A stretch of DNA of 49,402 bases, taken from positions 1 to 49,402 of the forward strand of contig JAISZB010000357.1 of NCBI GenBank assembly GCA_031269465.1, read 5' to 3'. The number at the start of each line of letters is the position of its first letter. Position 1 is the stretch's first letter. A model generated the notes under the pieces. It saw only the letters and a program-made list of their open reading frames with translations. It was not told the origin of the DNA and searched no databases. The translations under genes were made by a program, and so were the position numbers. Origin of the DNA: Clostridiales bacterium (GTDB lineage Bacteria > Bacillota > Clostridia > Lachnospirales > WQUN01). Shown one piece after another: positions 1-9,080 of the stretch.

Positions 1-134
1 TGTCAATATAATTAAAAAAATATCCTGAGCATTAAGTGATTTTGGGGTCGGGTTTTTGCAAATTCAGAAATCTATATTATGTTAAAGTAATATTACTTGT
101 TTGAGACTTACAGCACTAGAGGTGCAGGCGCGGT

Positions 135-940
135 TTGGGGAGGGGTCTGGGCAAACCTGCCGCAGAAATGCGGAAAGGCGGCTCTTTCCTACTCTACTTG
201 AGCTACGCCGAGATAAAAGCGTTGGCGACGGGCAATCCGCTCATAATCGAGAAATGCCAGCTTGAAATGGACGTAGGGCGGCTGAAAATCCTCCACGCGA
301 GCCACTTGAACCAAAAGTACAGTTTGGAGGACAAAATCCTCAAAGAATACCCGCAGGAGATAAAGCGGATGGCGGAGCGTATCGCCGGGTACAAGGCTGA
401 CATGGAAACAGCGGAGCGACACCTAAGCGACAAAGACCGCTTCCCGTCCATGGAATAGGCGGGAATATCTATGCCGGGAAAAAGGACGCCGGAAACGCCA
501 TCATAGAAGCCTGCAAAGCGATGACCTCCCCCGACCTCGTGCCGCTGGGCAATTATCGCGGCTTCAATATGACGCTCTCCTTTGACAGCTACGGCAAGGA
601 ATACCGCGTGACGCTCAAAGGCGCGAAGACGCACGAAGTCAGGCTGGGTACGGACATCCACGGCAGCATCACCCGTCTTGACAACGGGTTGGAGGGGTTC
701 GGTGAAACAATATGCCGTTGCGAAAACAGCCTTGCCGAAACGCGAGCGCAGATGGAAACGGCAAAAGGCAAGATTGACAGACAGTTCCCGCAGGAAGCCG
801 AGTATCAGGAGAAATCGGCGCGGCTGAAAGAGTTGAACGTCCTGCTGAAACTGGACGAGTAAGACCATCAGATTTTTGAGGCCGAGCCGGACGAGGGCGA
901 TTTAGCGCCAGAGCGGAAAGACAGAGATAGGGTGCGGTAA
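135..940 (+). pseudogene. ICE-type helicase/DNA methylase, C-terminal remnant
   Basis: The translated pieces match the C-terminal end of the very large SNF2-like helicase/N6-methylase carried by Firmicute conjugative elements. The first piece has the run LSYAEIKALATGNPLIIEK and is in frame up to a TAG at 456-458. The reading then continues in another frame from about 458 (GGNIYAGKKDAGNAIIEACK) through GNYRGFNMTLSF to a TAA at 860-862. After that stop the same frame still gives the acidic tail typical of the family, ending at 940. One frameshift and one nonsense change are therefore visible, and the N-terminal bulk of the gene lies outside the window or is lost. Family assignment is from recognised sequence; the decay is seen directly. 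Confidence 0.75.
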
Positions 941-957
941 AGTGACGATATTCGCTC

Positions 958-1004
958 TTGACTTTTGGTGTCATATATGATAACATATAGATATCAAAAG
1001 TCAA
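958..1004 (+). promoter_or_regulatory. Palindromic promoter/operator of the HTH-HipA gene
   Basis: A perfect 10-bp inverted repeat, TTGACTTTTG (958-967) and CAAAAGTCAA (995-1004), brackets an AT-rich spacer. The left arm supplies a -35 box TTGACT (958-963). A weaker -10-like TAACAT lies 17 bp further on (981-986). The right arm ends inside the ribosome binding site AAGGCGG (1003-1009) of the gene starting at 1017. This layout suits autorepression by the HTH domain of that protein; that function is inference. Confidence 0.6.
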
Positions 1005-1016
1005 GGCGGTGTTTAC

Positions 1017-2453
1017 ATGGGAGATAACGAAACAGCCATGAAAAAGTGGCGGAGAAATTTTATAGAGAGAATAGTCCAAGCTCGCAACGCGAAAGGGCTA
1101 ACGCAGATGCAGCTTGCGGATATGCTTCACACGCAACGCTCCAATATATCCCGTTTGGAAAGCGGCAGACATAACCCCTCGCTGGATTTCCTGCTGCGGG
1201 TCGCCACCGCGCTGGATATGGAACTGGATATGAAACCGTTAAGAAAGGAACCTTTTATTAGGGAGAACATATACGAACTCCAACTTTACGACCAAAGCCT
1301 GATGACTTTCAAACTTGAAATGCGGGGCATCGAGGGTTTGGTAGCGGAAATTCTCACTTACGATGAAACACAAAAGAACCTGTTCCCGCTTGATTTAGCG
1401 CTGACGGGAGAGGGCGTCGTCAAATGGCTGGAGCGCAGGGTAATACCGAAAAACCGCGCCTTTGTGGACGAAATCCTAAAAACCTTGGATTTGTCCGTTA
1501 CCGATACAAAGGGCATTATTGACGTATGCAAAGGGCTGTCGCTGAATGACAGCTATTGGGTCGTCCCGCAAGGCTTTGACGGCAGTTTCGCGCAATACAA
1601 TCTGTATGAAAACCGTTTTTCGGAAATCCTTTCCCTTGTGGCTTACACGGGAATCGGGCAGAGCCACGAAGCGTTTTCCACATCGCCGGAACTGACTACC
1701 AACGGTATGCTGCCCAAAGCGTGGCGACTGATTGAGGGCGATGAGATTTATCTCTACAAAGGCGGTTCCAGCGGCGCGGCCAATACGGGCAACGAACCTT
1801 ACAGCGAATATTACTCCTGTCAGATTGCCCGCGCAATGGGATTAAACTCCGTAGACTACGACTTGGAAAACTGGAAGGGTATGTTGGCCTCGAAATGCAG
1901 GTTGTTCACCGACATTGACACTTCCTTTGTCCCAATCGGAAGAATCGTGCGAACGGGCGGCCTTCGGGCTTGCCTTGACTATTACGCCGAACTGGGCGAG
2001 GATTTTTCGGAGAACATTAAAAGCATGCTGGTATTGGACGCGGTGATATATAACGCCGACAGGCATTTCGGCAATTTCGGAATCCTGCGGGATAACCGTT
2101 CCGGCGCGATTATCGCGCCCGCGCCGCTGTTCGACCACGGGTTGTCCCTTTTCAACTACGCTATGCAGGAGGATTTTGACAATTTGGACGAATACGCCAA
2201 GACAAGGTTCCCCGCCTACGCAGGCGTCACTTTTGAGAGCATTTGCGCCGAGGTAATGGGAAAAAAGCAAGCCGCGCAGCTTCGAAAACTGATAGGCTTT
2301 ACTTTCAAGCGCCATCCCGCCATAAATTGGCCGGAGGAACGTCTGGCGGCCATTGAGCGGCACACGCAGAAACGTGTTCGCCAGCTTTTGGGTCTGGAAC
2401 GGCAAAAAGGTGGCATGGAAAGGCAACGGAAGAACCAAGGTTTGGAGGGGTAG
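1017..2453 (+). CDS. Fused XRE-type HTH and HipA-like kinase protein
   Basis: A 478-residue protein. Residues about 15-75 form an XRE/Cro-type helix-turn-helix (QARNAKGLTQMQLADML ... RSNISRLESGRHNPS). The rest resembles a HipA-type Ser/Thr kinase: a lysine/glycine nucleotide-binding segment (YLYKGGSSGAAN), a catalytic-loop motif (DAVIYNADRHFGNFGIL) and a metal-binding motif (PLFDHGLSLF). HipA kinases are toxins that phosphorylate translation factors or aminoacyl-tRNA synthetases and are usually held by a separate HipB; here the DNA-binding part sits on the same chain. Start ATG is chosen for the AAGGCGG site 7 bases upstream. It is the only intact gene among decayed conjugative-element genes. 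It could alternatively be a regulator whose kinase fold has another role. Confidence 0.8.
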   Translation: MGDNETAMKKWRRNFIERIVQARNAKGLTQMQLADMLHTQRSNISRLESGRHNPSLDFLLRVATALDMELDMKPLRKEPFIRENIYELQLYDQSLMTFKLEMRGIEGLVAEILTYDETQKNLFPLDLALTGEGVVKWLERRVIPKNRAFVDEILKTLDLSVTDTKGIIDVCKGLSLNDSYWVVPQGFDGSFAQYNLYENRFSEILSLVAYTGIGQSHEAFSTSPELTTNGMLPKAWRLIEGDEIYLYKGGSSGAANTGNEPYSEYYSCQIARAMGLNSVDYDLENWKGMLASKCRLFTDIDTSFVPIGRIVRTGGLRACLDYYAELGEDFSENIKSMLVLDAVIYNADRHFGNFGILRDNRSGAIIAPAPLFDHGLSLFNYAMQEDFDNLDEYAKTRFPAYAGVTFESICAEVMGKKQAAQLRKLIGFTFKRHPAINWPEERLAAIERHTQKRVRQLLGLERQKGGMERQRKNQGLEG

Positions 2454-2559
2454 CGCCGATTAAAACGACTGGATAACAAGCGCACAGGCGGCGTTGGGTA
2501 AAACCGACGCCGCTTTTACATAGCCATCCGGCTTATTTTATTTGAGGAGGGACAACAAT

Positions 2560-3502
2560 ATGCAACATCTATACGACAGCATACCGCCGTTGCTGAAACA
2601 ACGCCCGAGTTGGGTTGTGTGGGGAGTCCGTGACGCGCCGCTTAAAGCCCCGTTTGACCAGTAGAGTCTGCTGATAGGCAGATTATCGGCGACAAAGGCG
2701 GGAGTGAAGCAAACGTGGAACAGCTACGAAAGCGCCGTCGAATGCGTGGCGCGAGGGCTTGCGCGTTGTATCGGCTACGAGTTTGACGGGCGACCGTCGT
2801 CTGCGAGCGGCAATCTTTACGGCGTGGATTTAGACCACGTTATCGGCGAGGACGGAGCGTTAAGCCCCGGAGCCGCTGAGATTGCGGGTAAACTGAACAT
2901 CTACGCCGAGGTCAGCCCCAGCGGGAGCGGCCTGTACTTGTTCGTGTTCGCGCCCGGCGCGGACATAGCCCGCCACCGTAAGCAAGACGGCTTTGTGGAG
3001 ATTTATGGCGAGGCGCGTTATTTCACCGTCACCGGCAACGTTCACGGTAGCATAAAACCTATCGAAACCCGCACGGCAGAAAGCCGTCCATGACAAGTTT
3101 CTGTTGTCTGAAACGTCGCGGAAGACCATTACCTACGCGCCCGCTATGATACCGAGCGCCGAGCAGGACAGATTCCTGCGTACAGTGCTGGAGCGCGACA
3201 AGGTGTTTCAGGCGCTCTGGAGCGGCCAGCGGCGCAACGGCAACGAGAGCGCCGACTACCAAGCCCTGATGAACAAGCTGGCCTACTGATGCAACGCAGA
3301 CCCGGACGCGATGATACAGGTGTTTCTCACAAGCCCATTTTATCAGCAGAAAGACGAAGCCCACAGGAGAAAATGCCAGCGGCTTGACTATCTGCCGAAC
3401 ACGGCGCGGAAAGCCGCTACTACGGTTTACTCCACGGCGCAAGTTGATTACGACCGCTGGCGACAGAACAGGAAACGCGAAAGGAGGTACGCAACTCGAT
3501 GA
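2560..3502 (+). pseudogene. Element-borne primase (NrS-1 polymerase/VirE-like), broken
   Basis: A strong GAGGAGG site precedes ATG 2560. The opening (LLKQRPSWVVWGVRDAPLK) and following text (YGVDLDHVIGEDGALSP, YAEVSPSGSGLYLFVFAPG) are typical of primase/polymerase proteins of phages and Firmicute conjugative elements. Three lesions are visible: an in-frame TAG at 2662-2664, a frameshift near 3085 (the other frame resumes as AVHDKFLLSETSRKTITYAP), and a TGA at 3287-3289 in NKLAY*CNADPDA, where a Trp would be expected. The frame then runs to 3502. Beyond the primase part no helicase domain follows. Certainly non-functional as written; the family call is good, the exact subfamily less so. Confidence 0.75.
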
Positions 3503-3697
3503 AATATGTATTCACATTCAACGAAGCCAACTACGGACGGATTGAAATCGAATCCGATCACAAGGCTCGGCAGGGGCGAGGCCGTCAATCAGATTTTGGA
3601 GGGTAAGGTCGATTATCACGATGCGGACTTTACAGACTTTCGCATTGTCGAACAGGAGCGAGCAACTTCGAAAAAAGAACGCGATTACGAACGATGA
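3499..3697 (+). pseudogene. DpnD/PcfM-like small protein, frameshifted
   Basis: ATG 3499, overlapping the end of the primase remnant, opens MKYVFTFNEANYGRIEIES, which resembles the N-terminus of small DpnD/PcfM family proteins found beside primase genes in conjugative elements. The original frame hits a stop after about 35 codons, but a shift near 3565 continues as GEAVNQILEGKVDYHDADFTDFRIVEQE to the TGA ending at 3697. The two pieces together give the expected ~65-residue length. An ATGA overlap at 3694 leads into a further frame that stops after 15 codons. Homology is moderate confidence; the frameshift is inferred from continuity. Confidence 0.5.
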
Positions 3698-3778
3698 ACC
3701 TTCCGGACGGGCGCGGAGCGAAACGCGAGTTTTCGGTTTGAGTAACTTACAGTTGGTGGAGAATTTCGTCAGAAAATA

Positions 3779-3985
3779 CTACCCGTCCCTTGACTGTGCG
3801 GATAGGCGCAGCGGAGTATGTGCGGCAACATAACGCTCCAAAACAAAAACAGGGCGGCTGATTTGTTCAGCAACCCTGTCTATGTGTTGGCGGCTCTCGT
3901 TTCGGTTCCCACCTTTGTGTCCTTGTCTATAATAGTTCTCCGTAAACATTCCAACTTGCAGATAGTCGCGCCCGAAACGGCTCAC
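3779..3985 (-). pseudogene. Serine recombinase remnant
   Basis: The minus-strand frame opens with SRFGRDYLQVGMFTEN, matching the conserved segment after the catalytic core of large serine recombinases (compare DRMGRNYLQTGLYREM in the intact recombinase of this window). The sequence further along no longer matches the family and there is no proper upstream N-terminus. It is probably the leftover integrase of the decayed element occupying 1-4015. Only the first ~16 residues are recognisable. Confidence 0.4.
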
Positions 3986-4015
3986 AAACGAACGGCGCTT
4001 GAAAACTCTGAGTAG

Positions 4016-5108
4016 ACTTCACTCATATCAGCTGAATCTTTTATTCCAGAAATATTGAAGCTGATTACAGAATAGGAGTTTCTGTTAGGAGTGGATGCTA
4101 TCCAATGTAAATGCCACTAAAAAGGCTGTCAAATCTTTCAGTGTATTTATAGTCATAATAGTATTTAAGAGTTGAAACAAACAGGCTTTTGCCAAATCTT
4201 CTATGACAGAAGAAAGTTATAAATGGGCCTACATCAGTGCCGAATCCGTTGCAAGCTCGCTGTAGTCCGTACTTTCTTTGAGCGGCTTAAGAATGCAGCC
4301 GCTTGCCCTAAATTGACCTGAATTGAATATCCTGCATTCGACGAAAACTCATCAGAATGCAAAATTGACGCACTCAAAGCTTTAAAAATTCGCCATCATA
4401 TGCTTGAACGACGCCGACGGTGGCCGTCGATGGCGGGGAGGCAGCTTTATGCCTGCGAAAAGCTTTGATCAAGAAGTCGTAGACGCTGAGATCTTCGCCG
4501 ATCTCCATGGAAGCGGGGTCGACTCGGCCGAGGACGGACGTCCGGAGCAGAAGCCCAGGTTCAATGCGCCTGCAAGCGGGCGGCGGAAATGGAGCGCCTG
4601 CTGGAGGGGCCGGGAGTATCAGGAGAGGCTTAAGCTGCGAAAAAAAGCCCGGCAAATCAAGGCTTTGAGTTCCTGGAGGACGCCGGTCATGGCGGGGGTC
4701 TGAAGCCCCTCCTCGGCGCAACCCATGAAATCAGACGGTTCTGCTATGCAGGGCTGCTGTGCCAGTTTTATGCCATTCCTCCAAGGAGGAATGGCCTGCT
4801 GCCGCATGCCCCGCTTCAAGCTGCGCGCGCATGGGAACCCACGGCGCCGCCATAGCGCGCTTCGGCGGAGAAGGGAATCCGCGCTCGGCCTTCAGCGCAG
4901 CCTGGCGCTGGAGGCCATGCTGGCAGTTTCGGCAAAGTAGCCGTTTCCCTGGGGCCGGTTTTCGCTGAAAGCGAGAAGCCCAGCTTGTCCCTCGACAGCG
5001 AATGGGGGGAGGCCCGGAAAAGGCGGTCGGCTGGGAGCGAGGGCTTCAGAGCCGGAAGATGTAAATGCAGCAAAGCCAGCGGGCATTAAATCGTCTATAA
5101 GCGGGTTG
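4016..5108. other. Gene-free interval, AT-rich then GC-rich
   Basis: No open frame here is convincing. About 4016-4380 is AT-rich with many stops. About 4381-5090 turns abruptly GC-rich and opens long overlapping frames on both strands, as expected by chance at high GC; none has a ribosome site or a recognised motif. A basic stretch near 4610-4660 (EYQERLKLRKKARQ) faintly recalls the C-terminus of some transposases, but not enough to call. Confidence 0.4.
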
Positions 5109-5243
5109 CTAAGTGCTTTTCATATAAAATTACTTTTTTAGAGCTTGATTATACAGTGAGTGCAAAATATCGATATCGGCATTTCGCACCACTCAATGGA
5201 TAATCAAGCTCAAAAAAAGGAACATTTGATGAAAAGCGTTATA
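5109..5243. repeat. Palindromic MITE-like repeat, copy 1
   Basis: Near-complete copy of a repeat family seen at least 17 times in this window. Typical copies start near TATACTGATTTTCAT, run into TTTTTTGGAGCTTGATTATA, have a central palindrome GTGCGAAATGCCGATATCGG followed by its complement, return through TAATCAAGCTCCAAAAAA, and end near ATGAAAATCAGTATA. The whole unit (~135 bp) folds as one long imperfect hairpin and encodes nothing. The TA-ended inverted termini suggest a non-autonomous transposon. Confidence 0.8.
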
Positions 5244-5607
5244 TCCGAATTGCCAGCGCGGCTGTTACCATTGCCGCTATAAATAATGAGTTGCGGATTG
5301 AGGAGTATTGAGCACAGCATAAAAGTTGAGAGACAGTCGCCCTTTATGCCTTTTTCGGGAACGGCGCGGCGGCGGAATCTCGCCGCAGCGCGGCAGCGCA
5401 GAGGCGGCGCCAGGCGCGCCCGCAGGTAGAACGCCAAATACTCCCAGCCGCTTTCCCTGCAAAGCGGTTGGGAGCTCGTAGATTCTTTCCTTTCCGAATG
5501 CGGAAATTGCCAAGCTGAGGACAATCCTCAGCGCCCGGCAAGGAAAGAGCCGCTCAAATTCAACCGTGAAGCAGTGCCGCGGATTTATCCGCTCACGGTG
5601 AATGACT
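5244..5607. other. Gene-free interval downstream of the DUF362 gene
   Basis: No credible gene. The stretch 5350-5480 is GC-rich. A nested inverted repeat at 5563-5599 (ACCGTGA ... TCACGGT enclosing GCGGATTTATCCGC) lies just 3' of the minus-strand gene ending at 5608 and could help terminate it, although no T-run follows. Confidence 0.35.
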
Positions 5608-6639
5608 TCAAGGGCCTATATTCTCCAAAGCATATGCGCGGCTACCTAGCCCGATTTGCTCCGCCGCTTCGATGGCATGCACGCCGTTTTGCGATTCTAC
5701 TCTGCGAATGAAGCTTTTGTTGCCTTCAGCCCTGTAAATCAAATCCATGCATGCCTGGTCAAGTGCAACTGGGTCGGTTGACGCGAGGATGCCGATGTCG
5801 TGAATGTCTGGCTCGGCAGGGCGGCCATTGCAGTCACAGTCAATAGACAAGCGGTTCATCACATTGATGAAAACAATCTGTCCGTTATCCAAACCTTTAA
5901 CGTAATCCACAACAGCTTTTGACGCGTCCGCCATTGATTCAAGAAACATGGTCTGGTCGCCGCCCCAAGGACTTGCTGCGCTTTTGCCGCCCGTATGTAT
6001 GAGTGATTTGCCTTTGGTCGTTCCATAGCCAATCGAAAGCATTTTCAACGCTCCGCCATATCCCGCCATTTGGTGTCCCTTAAAGTGCGACAGCACAACA
6101 TGGAAATTGAAATCGCCGATGCGCTCGCCAACAGTGTTGGCTTTGAGTTGCAAACCTCCGACCACAGGGATTTCCATTTCGCTGCCGTCGTCCATAAGGA
6201 CGATTGGTTCAAAGCCGTGGTCTTTCGCGACCTGATAATGCAGATCGGTACTCGCCCGCTTGCCGCCATAAGCGGTATTGCACTCAATGTAAGTGCCGTT
6301 CAGCCCTTTGACGAATTCTCCGATAAGCTCCTGACGCAGATAGTTGCTTGCTGGCGGTTCGCCAGTGCTGATCTTAACCGCGACTTTATCGCTTTCTAAC
6401 GGAGCGATTCCGAGCGCGTCAAATGCCGCCTGCAACCCTTCGGGCGTGATGTCGTAAGTCATATAGACCGTTGCGGCGGGAGCGAGAGCAGGTTTAGCGG
6501 CAGGCTCTCTAATCGGTGCCGCATCCTGCGAAGACGGAGCCGCAGATTCAGCGGGTGTTCTGCTCGTGGTCGTGGAACTGCAAGCCGCCGCAAATACCAT
6601 GACAAGTGTCAGCGGCAACAGCAACGCAATATTTTTCAT
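5608..6639 (-). CDS. DUF362-domain lipoprotein
   Basis: A 343-residue protein with a lipoprotein signal: hydrophobic residues 4-18 and lipobox AAAC, Cys20 being the lipidated residue, then a Ser/Pro/Ala-rich linker to about residue 55. The rest matches the DUF362 family (VAVKISTGEPP, GGKRASTDLHYQVAKDHGF, VVLSHFKGHQMAGYGGALKMLSIG, ILASTDPVALDQACMDLIYR). DUF362 proteins are often fused or adjacent to ferredoxin modules; none is present in this chain, but iron-sulfur proteins are encoded just upstream. Its ATG overlaps the stop of the aldo/keto reductase gene (ATGA), so the two are translationally coupled. It is likely anchored on the outer face of the membrane; the substrate is unknown. Confidence 0.85.
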   Translation of the reverse strand: MKNIALLLPLTLVMVFAAACSSTTTSRTPAESAAPSSQDAAPIREPAAKPALAPAATVYMTYDITPEGLQAAFDALGIAPLESDKVAVKISTGEPPASNYLRQELIGEFVKGLNGTYIECNTAYGGKRASTDLHYQVAKDHGFEPIVLMDDGSEMEIPVVGGLQLKANTVGERIGDFNFHVVLSHFKGHQMAGYGGALKMLSIGYGTTKGKSLIHTGGKSAASPWGGDQTMFLESMADASKAVVDYVKGLDNGQIVFINVMNRLSIDCDCNGRPAEPDIHDIGILASTDPVALDQACMDLIYRAEGNKSFIRRVESQNGVHAIEAAEQIGLGSRAYALENIGP

Positions 6640-7499
6640 CAGAGGTCGCCTCGCTGTTTAATAAATCCGACAAACATCTCGACCGCCTCCGGAGTGTCGT
6701 GACGGAAAAAAAGGCTCTGTGCGGTGTCGAGCTTCTCAATCTCGGACATATCCTCTGCCGACAGAGTGAAGTCGAATACATTGAAGTTTTCCGACATACG
6801 CTCCTTGCGCGCGGATTTCGGAATAACTGCGACGCTGCTTTGGATGAGGAAGCGCAGAGCAGTTTGACCTATGCTCTTGCCGTACCTCGCTCCGATGCCG
6901 GCGAGCGCTTCATTGGAAAAGAAATTGTTCCTGCCCTCCGCAAAAGGCGCCCATGCTTCGGCTTGCACTCCATACTTGGCAAGAATCTCGCGGGCGTATT
7001 TCTGCTGATTGAAAACGTGCGTCTCAATTTGATTGACTTGCGGCTTGACTTCCGCAAACGAGGCAATATCCGCAAGCCTGTCAGGATAGAAATTGCTCAC
7101 GCCGATTGCGCGAGCTTTGCCCGCTTTGTACGCATCCTCTAGAGCGCGATACGCGCCGTAAACATCGGAGAAAGGCTGATGAAGCAAAAACAGGTCAACA
7201 TAGCCCGTTCTTAATTTTTCAAGCGAGCGGTCGATGGATTTTGAGGCGTTTTCGAAGGCGTAGTTTGATAGCCAAATTTTCGTCGTCAGGAAAATTTCCT
7301 CGCGAGGTACGCCGCTTTTTGCGATTGCGTTGCCGACGGCTTCCTCGTTGAAATAACTCTGAGCCGTGTCGATATGGCGATAACCCACATCAAGCGCATC
7401 AAGGACGCATCGCTCGCATTCAGCGAGATCGGGGATTTGAAATACCCCGTAGCCGAGCATCGGCATTTTGACTCCGTTGTTAAGCGTTGTGAATTCCAT
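6639..7499 (-). CDS. Aldo/keto reductase
   Basis: A 286-residue cytosolic NAD(P)H-dependent aldo/keto reductase. The catalytic tetrad is visible: Asp44 and Tyr49 in GYRHIDTAQSY, Lys74 in FLTTKIW, His107 in FLLHQPF. The cofactor-binding end (SVAVIPKSARKERMSENFNVFDF) is intact and the length fits the family. It sits 17 bases downstream of the ferredoxin-flavodoxin gene and overlaps the DUF362 gene, so the four genes from 8834 to 5608 probably form one transcript. The carbonyl substrate cannot be deduced. Confidence 0.92.
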   Translation of the reverse strand: MEFTTLNNGVKMPMLGYGVFQIPDLAECERCVLDALDVGYRHIDTAQSYFNEEAVGNAIAKSGVPREEIFLTTKIWLSNYAFENASKSIDRSLEKLRTGYVDLFLLHQPFSDVYGAYRALEDAYKAGKARAIGVSNFYPDRLADIASFAEVKPQVNQIETHVFNQQKYAREILAKYGVQAEAWAPFAEGRNNFFSNEALAGIGARYGKSIGQTALRFLIQSSVAVIPKSARKERMSENFNVFDFTLSAEDMSEIEKLDTAQSLFFRHDTPEAVEMFVGFIKQRGDL

Positions 7500-7516
7500 T
7501 GCAGTTTTCCTCCCTG

Positions 7517-8284
7517 TTATTGGCTTTGGTTATTAGCAGCGATTATTTCTTCCAGACTGATATTCTCGTTTCGATAACGGGCATTCGGATTTTTATCCAT
7601 TATATTCATGACTATAGCTTTTTGGGGACAGTTGTTTGCGCAAGCAAGGCAGAATTCACAGGTCTTCGATTTTCGCGCTGCCATGCCGTCTTTTATAAAT
7701 AAATCGCCAATCGGGCAAACTTTCGCACAAACGCCGCAACCGATGCAATCTTCAGTGACCTTTATTTGCTCCCCGTTGTTAAATGAGGGATTTTGCCTGC
7801 CCATATTTGCAACCATTGCGTGAAGTTTGCGCCCCTCATCCGAGGCAATCGGAATATCTTTTAGTTTCGACGATAGTGCTGCCTTAATCGTTTCTATCTG
7901 TCCATCTACCCTTTTGTCAATCATCTTTTCTTCGTCCATGTTGAAAACAGGCAAATAATTATCAACCAACTTTACTGTTCCGATATAATCCACTTTGACG
8001 CCAAATTCTTTTAGCAATGCGCAAGTAAATTCCGGCGAGTCGCTTTGGTCGTGCCCATAAGTTAGAATCATATAAAAATAGTCGGTTTTGAATGTCTCCT
8101 TTTCTATAAACCTCATTACGATTTTCGGCGGTTCGCCAGCGAAAACTGGGCATACAATGCCGATGCTCTCGTCCTCAAAGCGCAGTTCGCCATTTTTCAG
8201 CAACTGCGGAATGCTCAGGGGATTTTTGCTGAGTTGTTTTGCAACATAAAGGCTATTGCCGGTTGCGGTGAAATAAAATAGCAA
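7517..8284 (-). CDS. EFR1-type ferredoxin-flavodoxin fusion protein
   Basis: The N-terminal half is a flavodoxin-like fold (LLFYFTATGNSLYVAKQL, an FMN phosphate-binding loop). The C-terminal half carries two 4Fe-4S motifs, CIGCGVCAKVCP and CEFCLACANNCP. This combination is the EFR1 family of small electron-transfer proteins common in gut anaerobes. The start is taken as TTG at 8284, because AAGGAGGAG lies 6 bases upstream. An in-frame ATG at 8320 would overlap the upstream gene and lacks such a site. It presumably passes electrons between FMN and iron-sulfur partners for the neighbouring reductases. Confidence 0.85.
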   Translation of the reverse strand: MLFYFTATGNSLYVAKQLSKNPLSIPQLLKNGELRFEDESIGIVCPVFAGEPPKIVMRFIEKETFKTDYFYMILTYGHDQSDSPEFTCALLKEFGVKVDYIGTVKLVDNYLPVFNMDEEKMIDKRVDGQIETIKAALSSKLKDIPIASDEGRKLHAMVANMGRQNPSFNNGEQIKVTEDCIGCGVCAKVCPIGDLFIKDGMAARKSKTCEFCLACANNCPQKAIVMNIMDKNPNARYRNENISLEEIIAANNQSQ

Positions 8285-8297
8285 AACAGACTCCTCC

Positions 8298-8834
8298 TTA
8301 TATTTGCCTGCCCATTTCATAAGCTTGTTTCATAGCGGCGGTTTGGCGTATGTCCCCAAGCTGCCAAGCGCCGCTGCCGTAAATTGCTCCTTTTTCCTTC
8401 GCGCCGTAAAGACACTCTGAGGAGAAACCTCGCAAACCGTCAAACGTTCTGTCCATCGCATGATTGTCCGTGTCCGCCATAGTCGCGATAAAATAAAAGT
8501 CTTTTTCCATAATCTCTGTGTAGCGCGGCAATGTGCGGTCGATAAAGGTTTTCATTTGAGCGCACATCGTATAGAAATATACTGGCGTCGAGAGGACGAT
8601 TATGTCTGCGTCTACCATTTTTTCGAGTATACGCTCCATATCGTCTTTTCTGGCGCATTCGCGCGTTTCCTTGCAGGCGTAACAGGCAACGCAATAGCCG
8701 ATATTTTTATCTGCTATCCGGATTTTCTCGGCAATGTTGCCGCTTTCTTCCGCTCCGCGTACAAACTCATCGCAAAGAGTGTCCGAATTGCCGCCCTTGC
8801 GCGGACTTGATGAGATAACCAGTACGTTTTTCAT
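8298..8834 (-). CDS. Flavodoxin-like NAD(P)H-dependent oxidoreductase
   Basis: A 178-residue protein of the NADPH-dependent FMN reductase/iron-sulfur flavoprotein type: VLVISSSPRKGGNSDTL is the FMN phosphate loop, IVLSTPVYFYTMCAQMKTFIDR the flavin-binding segment. A Cys cluster (CVACYACKETREC) lies at about residues 48-60, as in redox flavoproteins of this family. Start ATG 8834 has a GGAGGGC site; an upstream in-frame ATG (8858) has none. It is followed 13 bases later by the EFR1 gene. It probably forms a small redox operon with the next three genes. Confidence 0.88.
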   Translation of the reverse strand: MKNVLVISSSPRKGGNSDTLCDEFVRGAEESGNIAEKIRIADKNIGYCVACYACKETRECARKDDMERILEKMVDADIIVLSTPVYFYTMCAQMKTFIDRTLPRYTEIMEKDFYFIATMADTDNHAMDRTFDGLRGFSSECLYGAKEKGAIYGSGAWQLGDIRQTAAMKQAYEMGRQI

Positions 8835-8854
8835 ATTGCCCTCCGTCAGTTTAA

Positions 8855-8968
8855 TCACTTTTCGATGGCATTGCCAATGATATTCTTGGAGAAATTCGAC
8901 TGTTCGGGCGTTCTGAGCGTCGCCTTATCAACGCCCCAGCCGCCGCGCATCAGATAAAACACATACAT
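8855..8968 (-). pseudogene. C-terminal scrap of a second flavoprotein
   Basis: The minus strand reads a 37-residue end (YLMRGGWGVDKATLRTPEQS then SNFSKNIIGNAIEK) that looks like the C-terminus of another flavodoxin-type oxidoreductase. Upstream it runs straight into the half repeat at 8971-9024, so its N-terminal part has been deleted. It lies just 5' of the intact flavodoxin-like gene, suggesting an ancestral tandem pair. Confidence 0.4.
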
Positions 8969-8970
8969 AG

Positions 8971-9024
8971 AGGCACTGCATGATCAAGCTCCAAAATCGG
9001 AGCTTTCATATGCAAATCAGTATA
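8971..9024. repeat. MITE-like repeat, half copy 2
   Basis: Only the right half is present: TGATCAAGCTCCAAAATCGG then a terminus TATGCAAATCAGTATA. The missing left half coincides with the truncated flavoprotein scrap at 8855-8968. Confidence 0.6.
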
Positions 9025-9080
9025 ACATAGGGCTTTTTTATTCAGAAGCATCAATGAGTTGAGTAGTTTATACCGCAAGG

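Noticed and set aside
4404..4703. Possible transposase C-terminus (EYQERLKLRKKARQ)
   Set aside because: Only a short basic run, with no catalytic residues or flanking inverted repeats.
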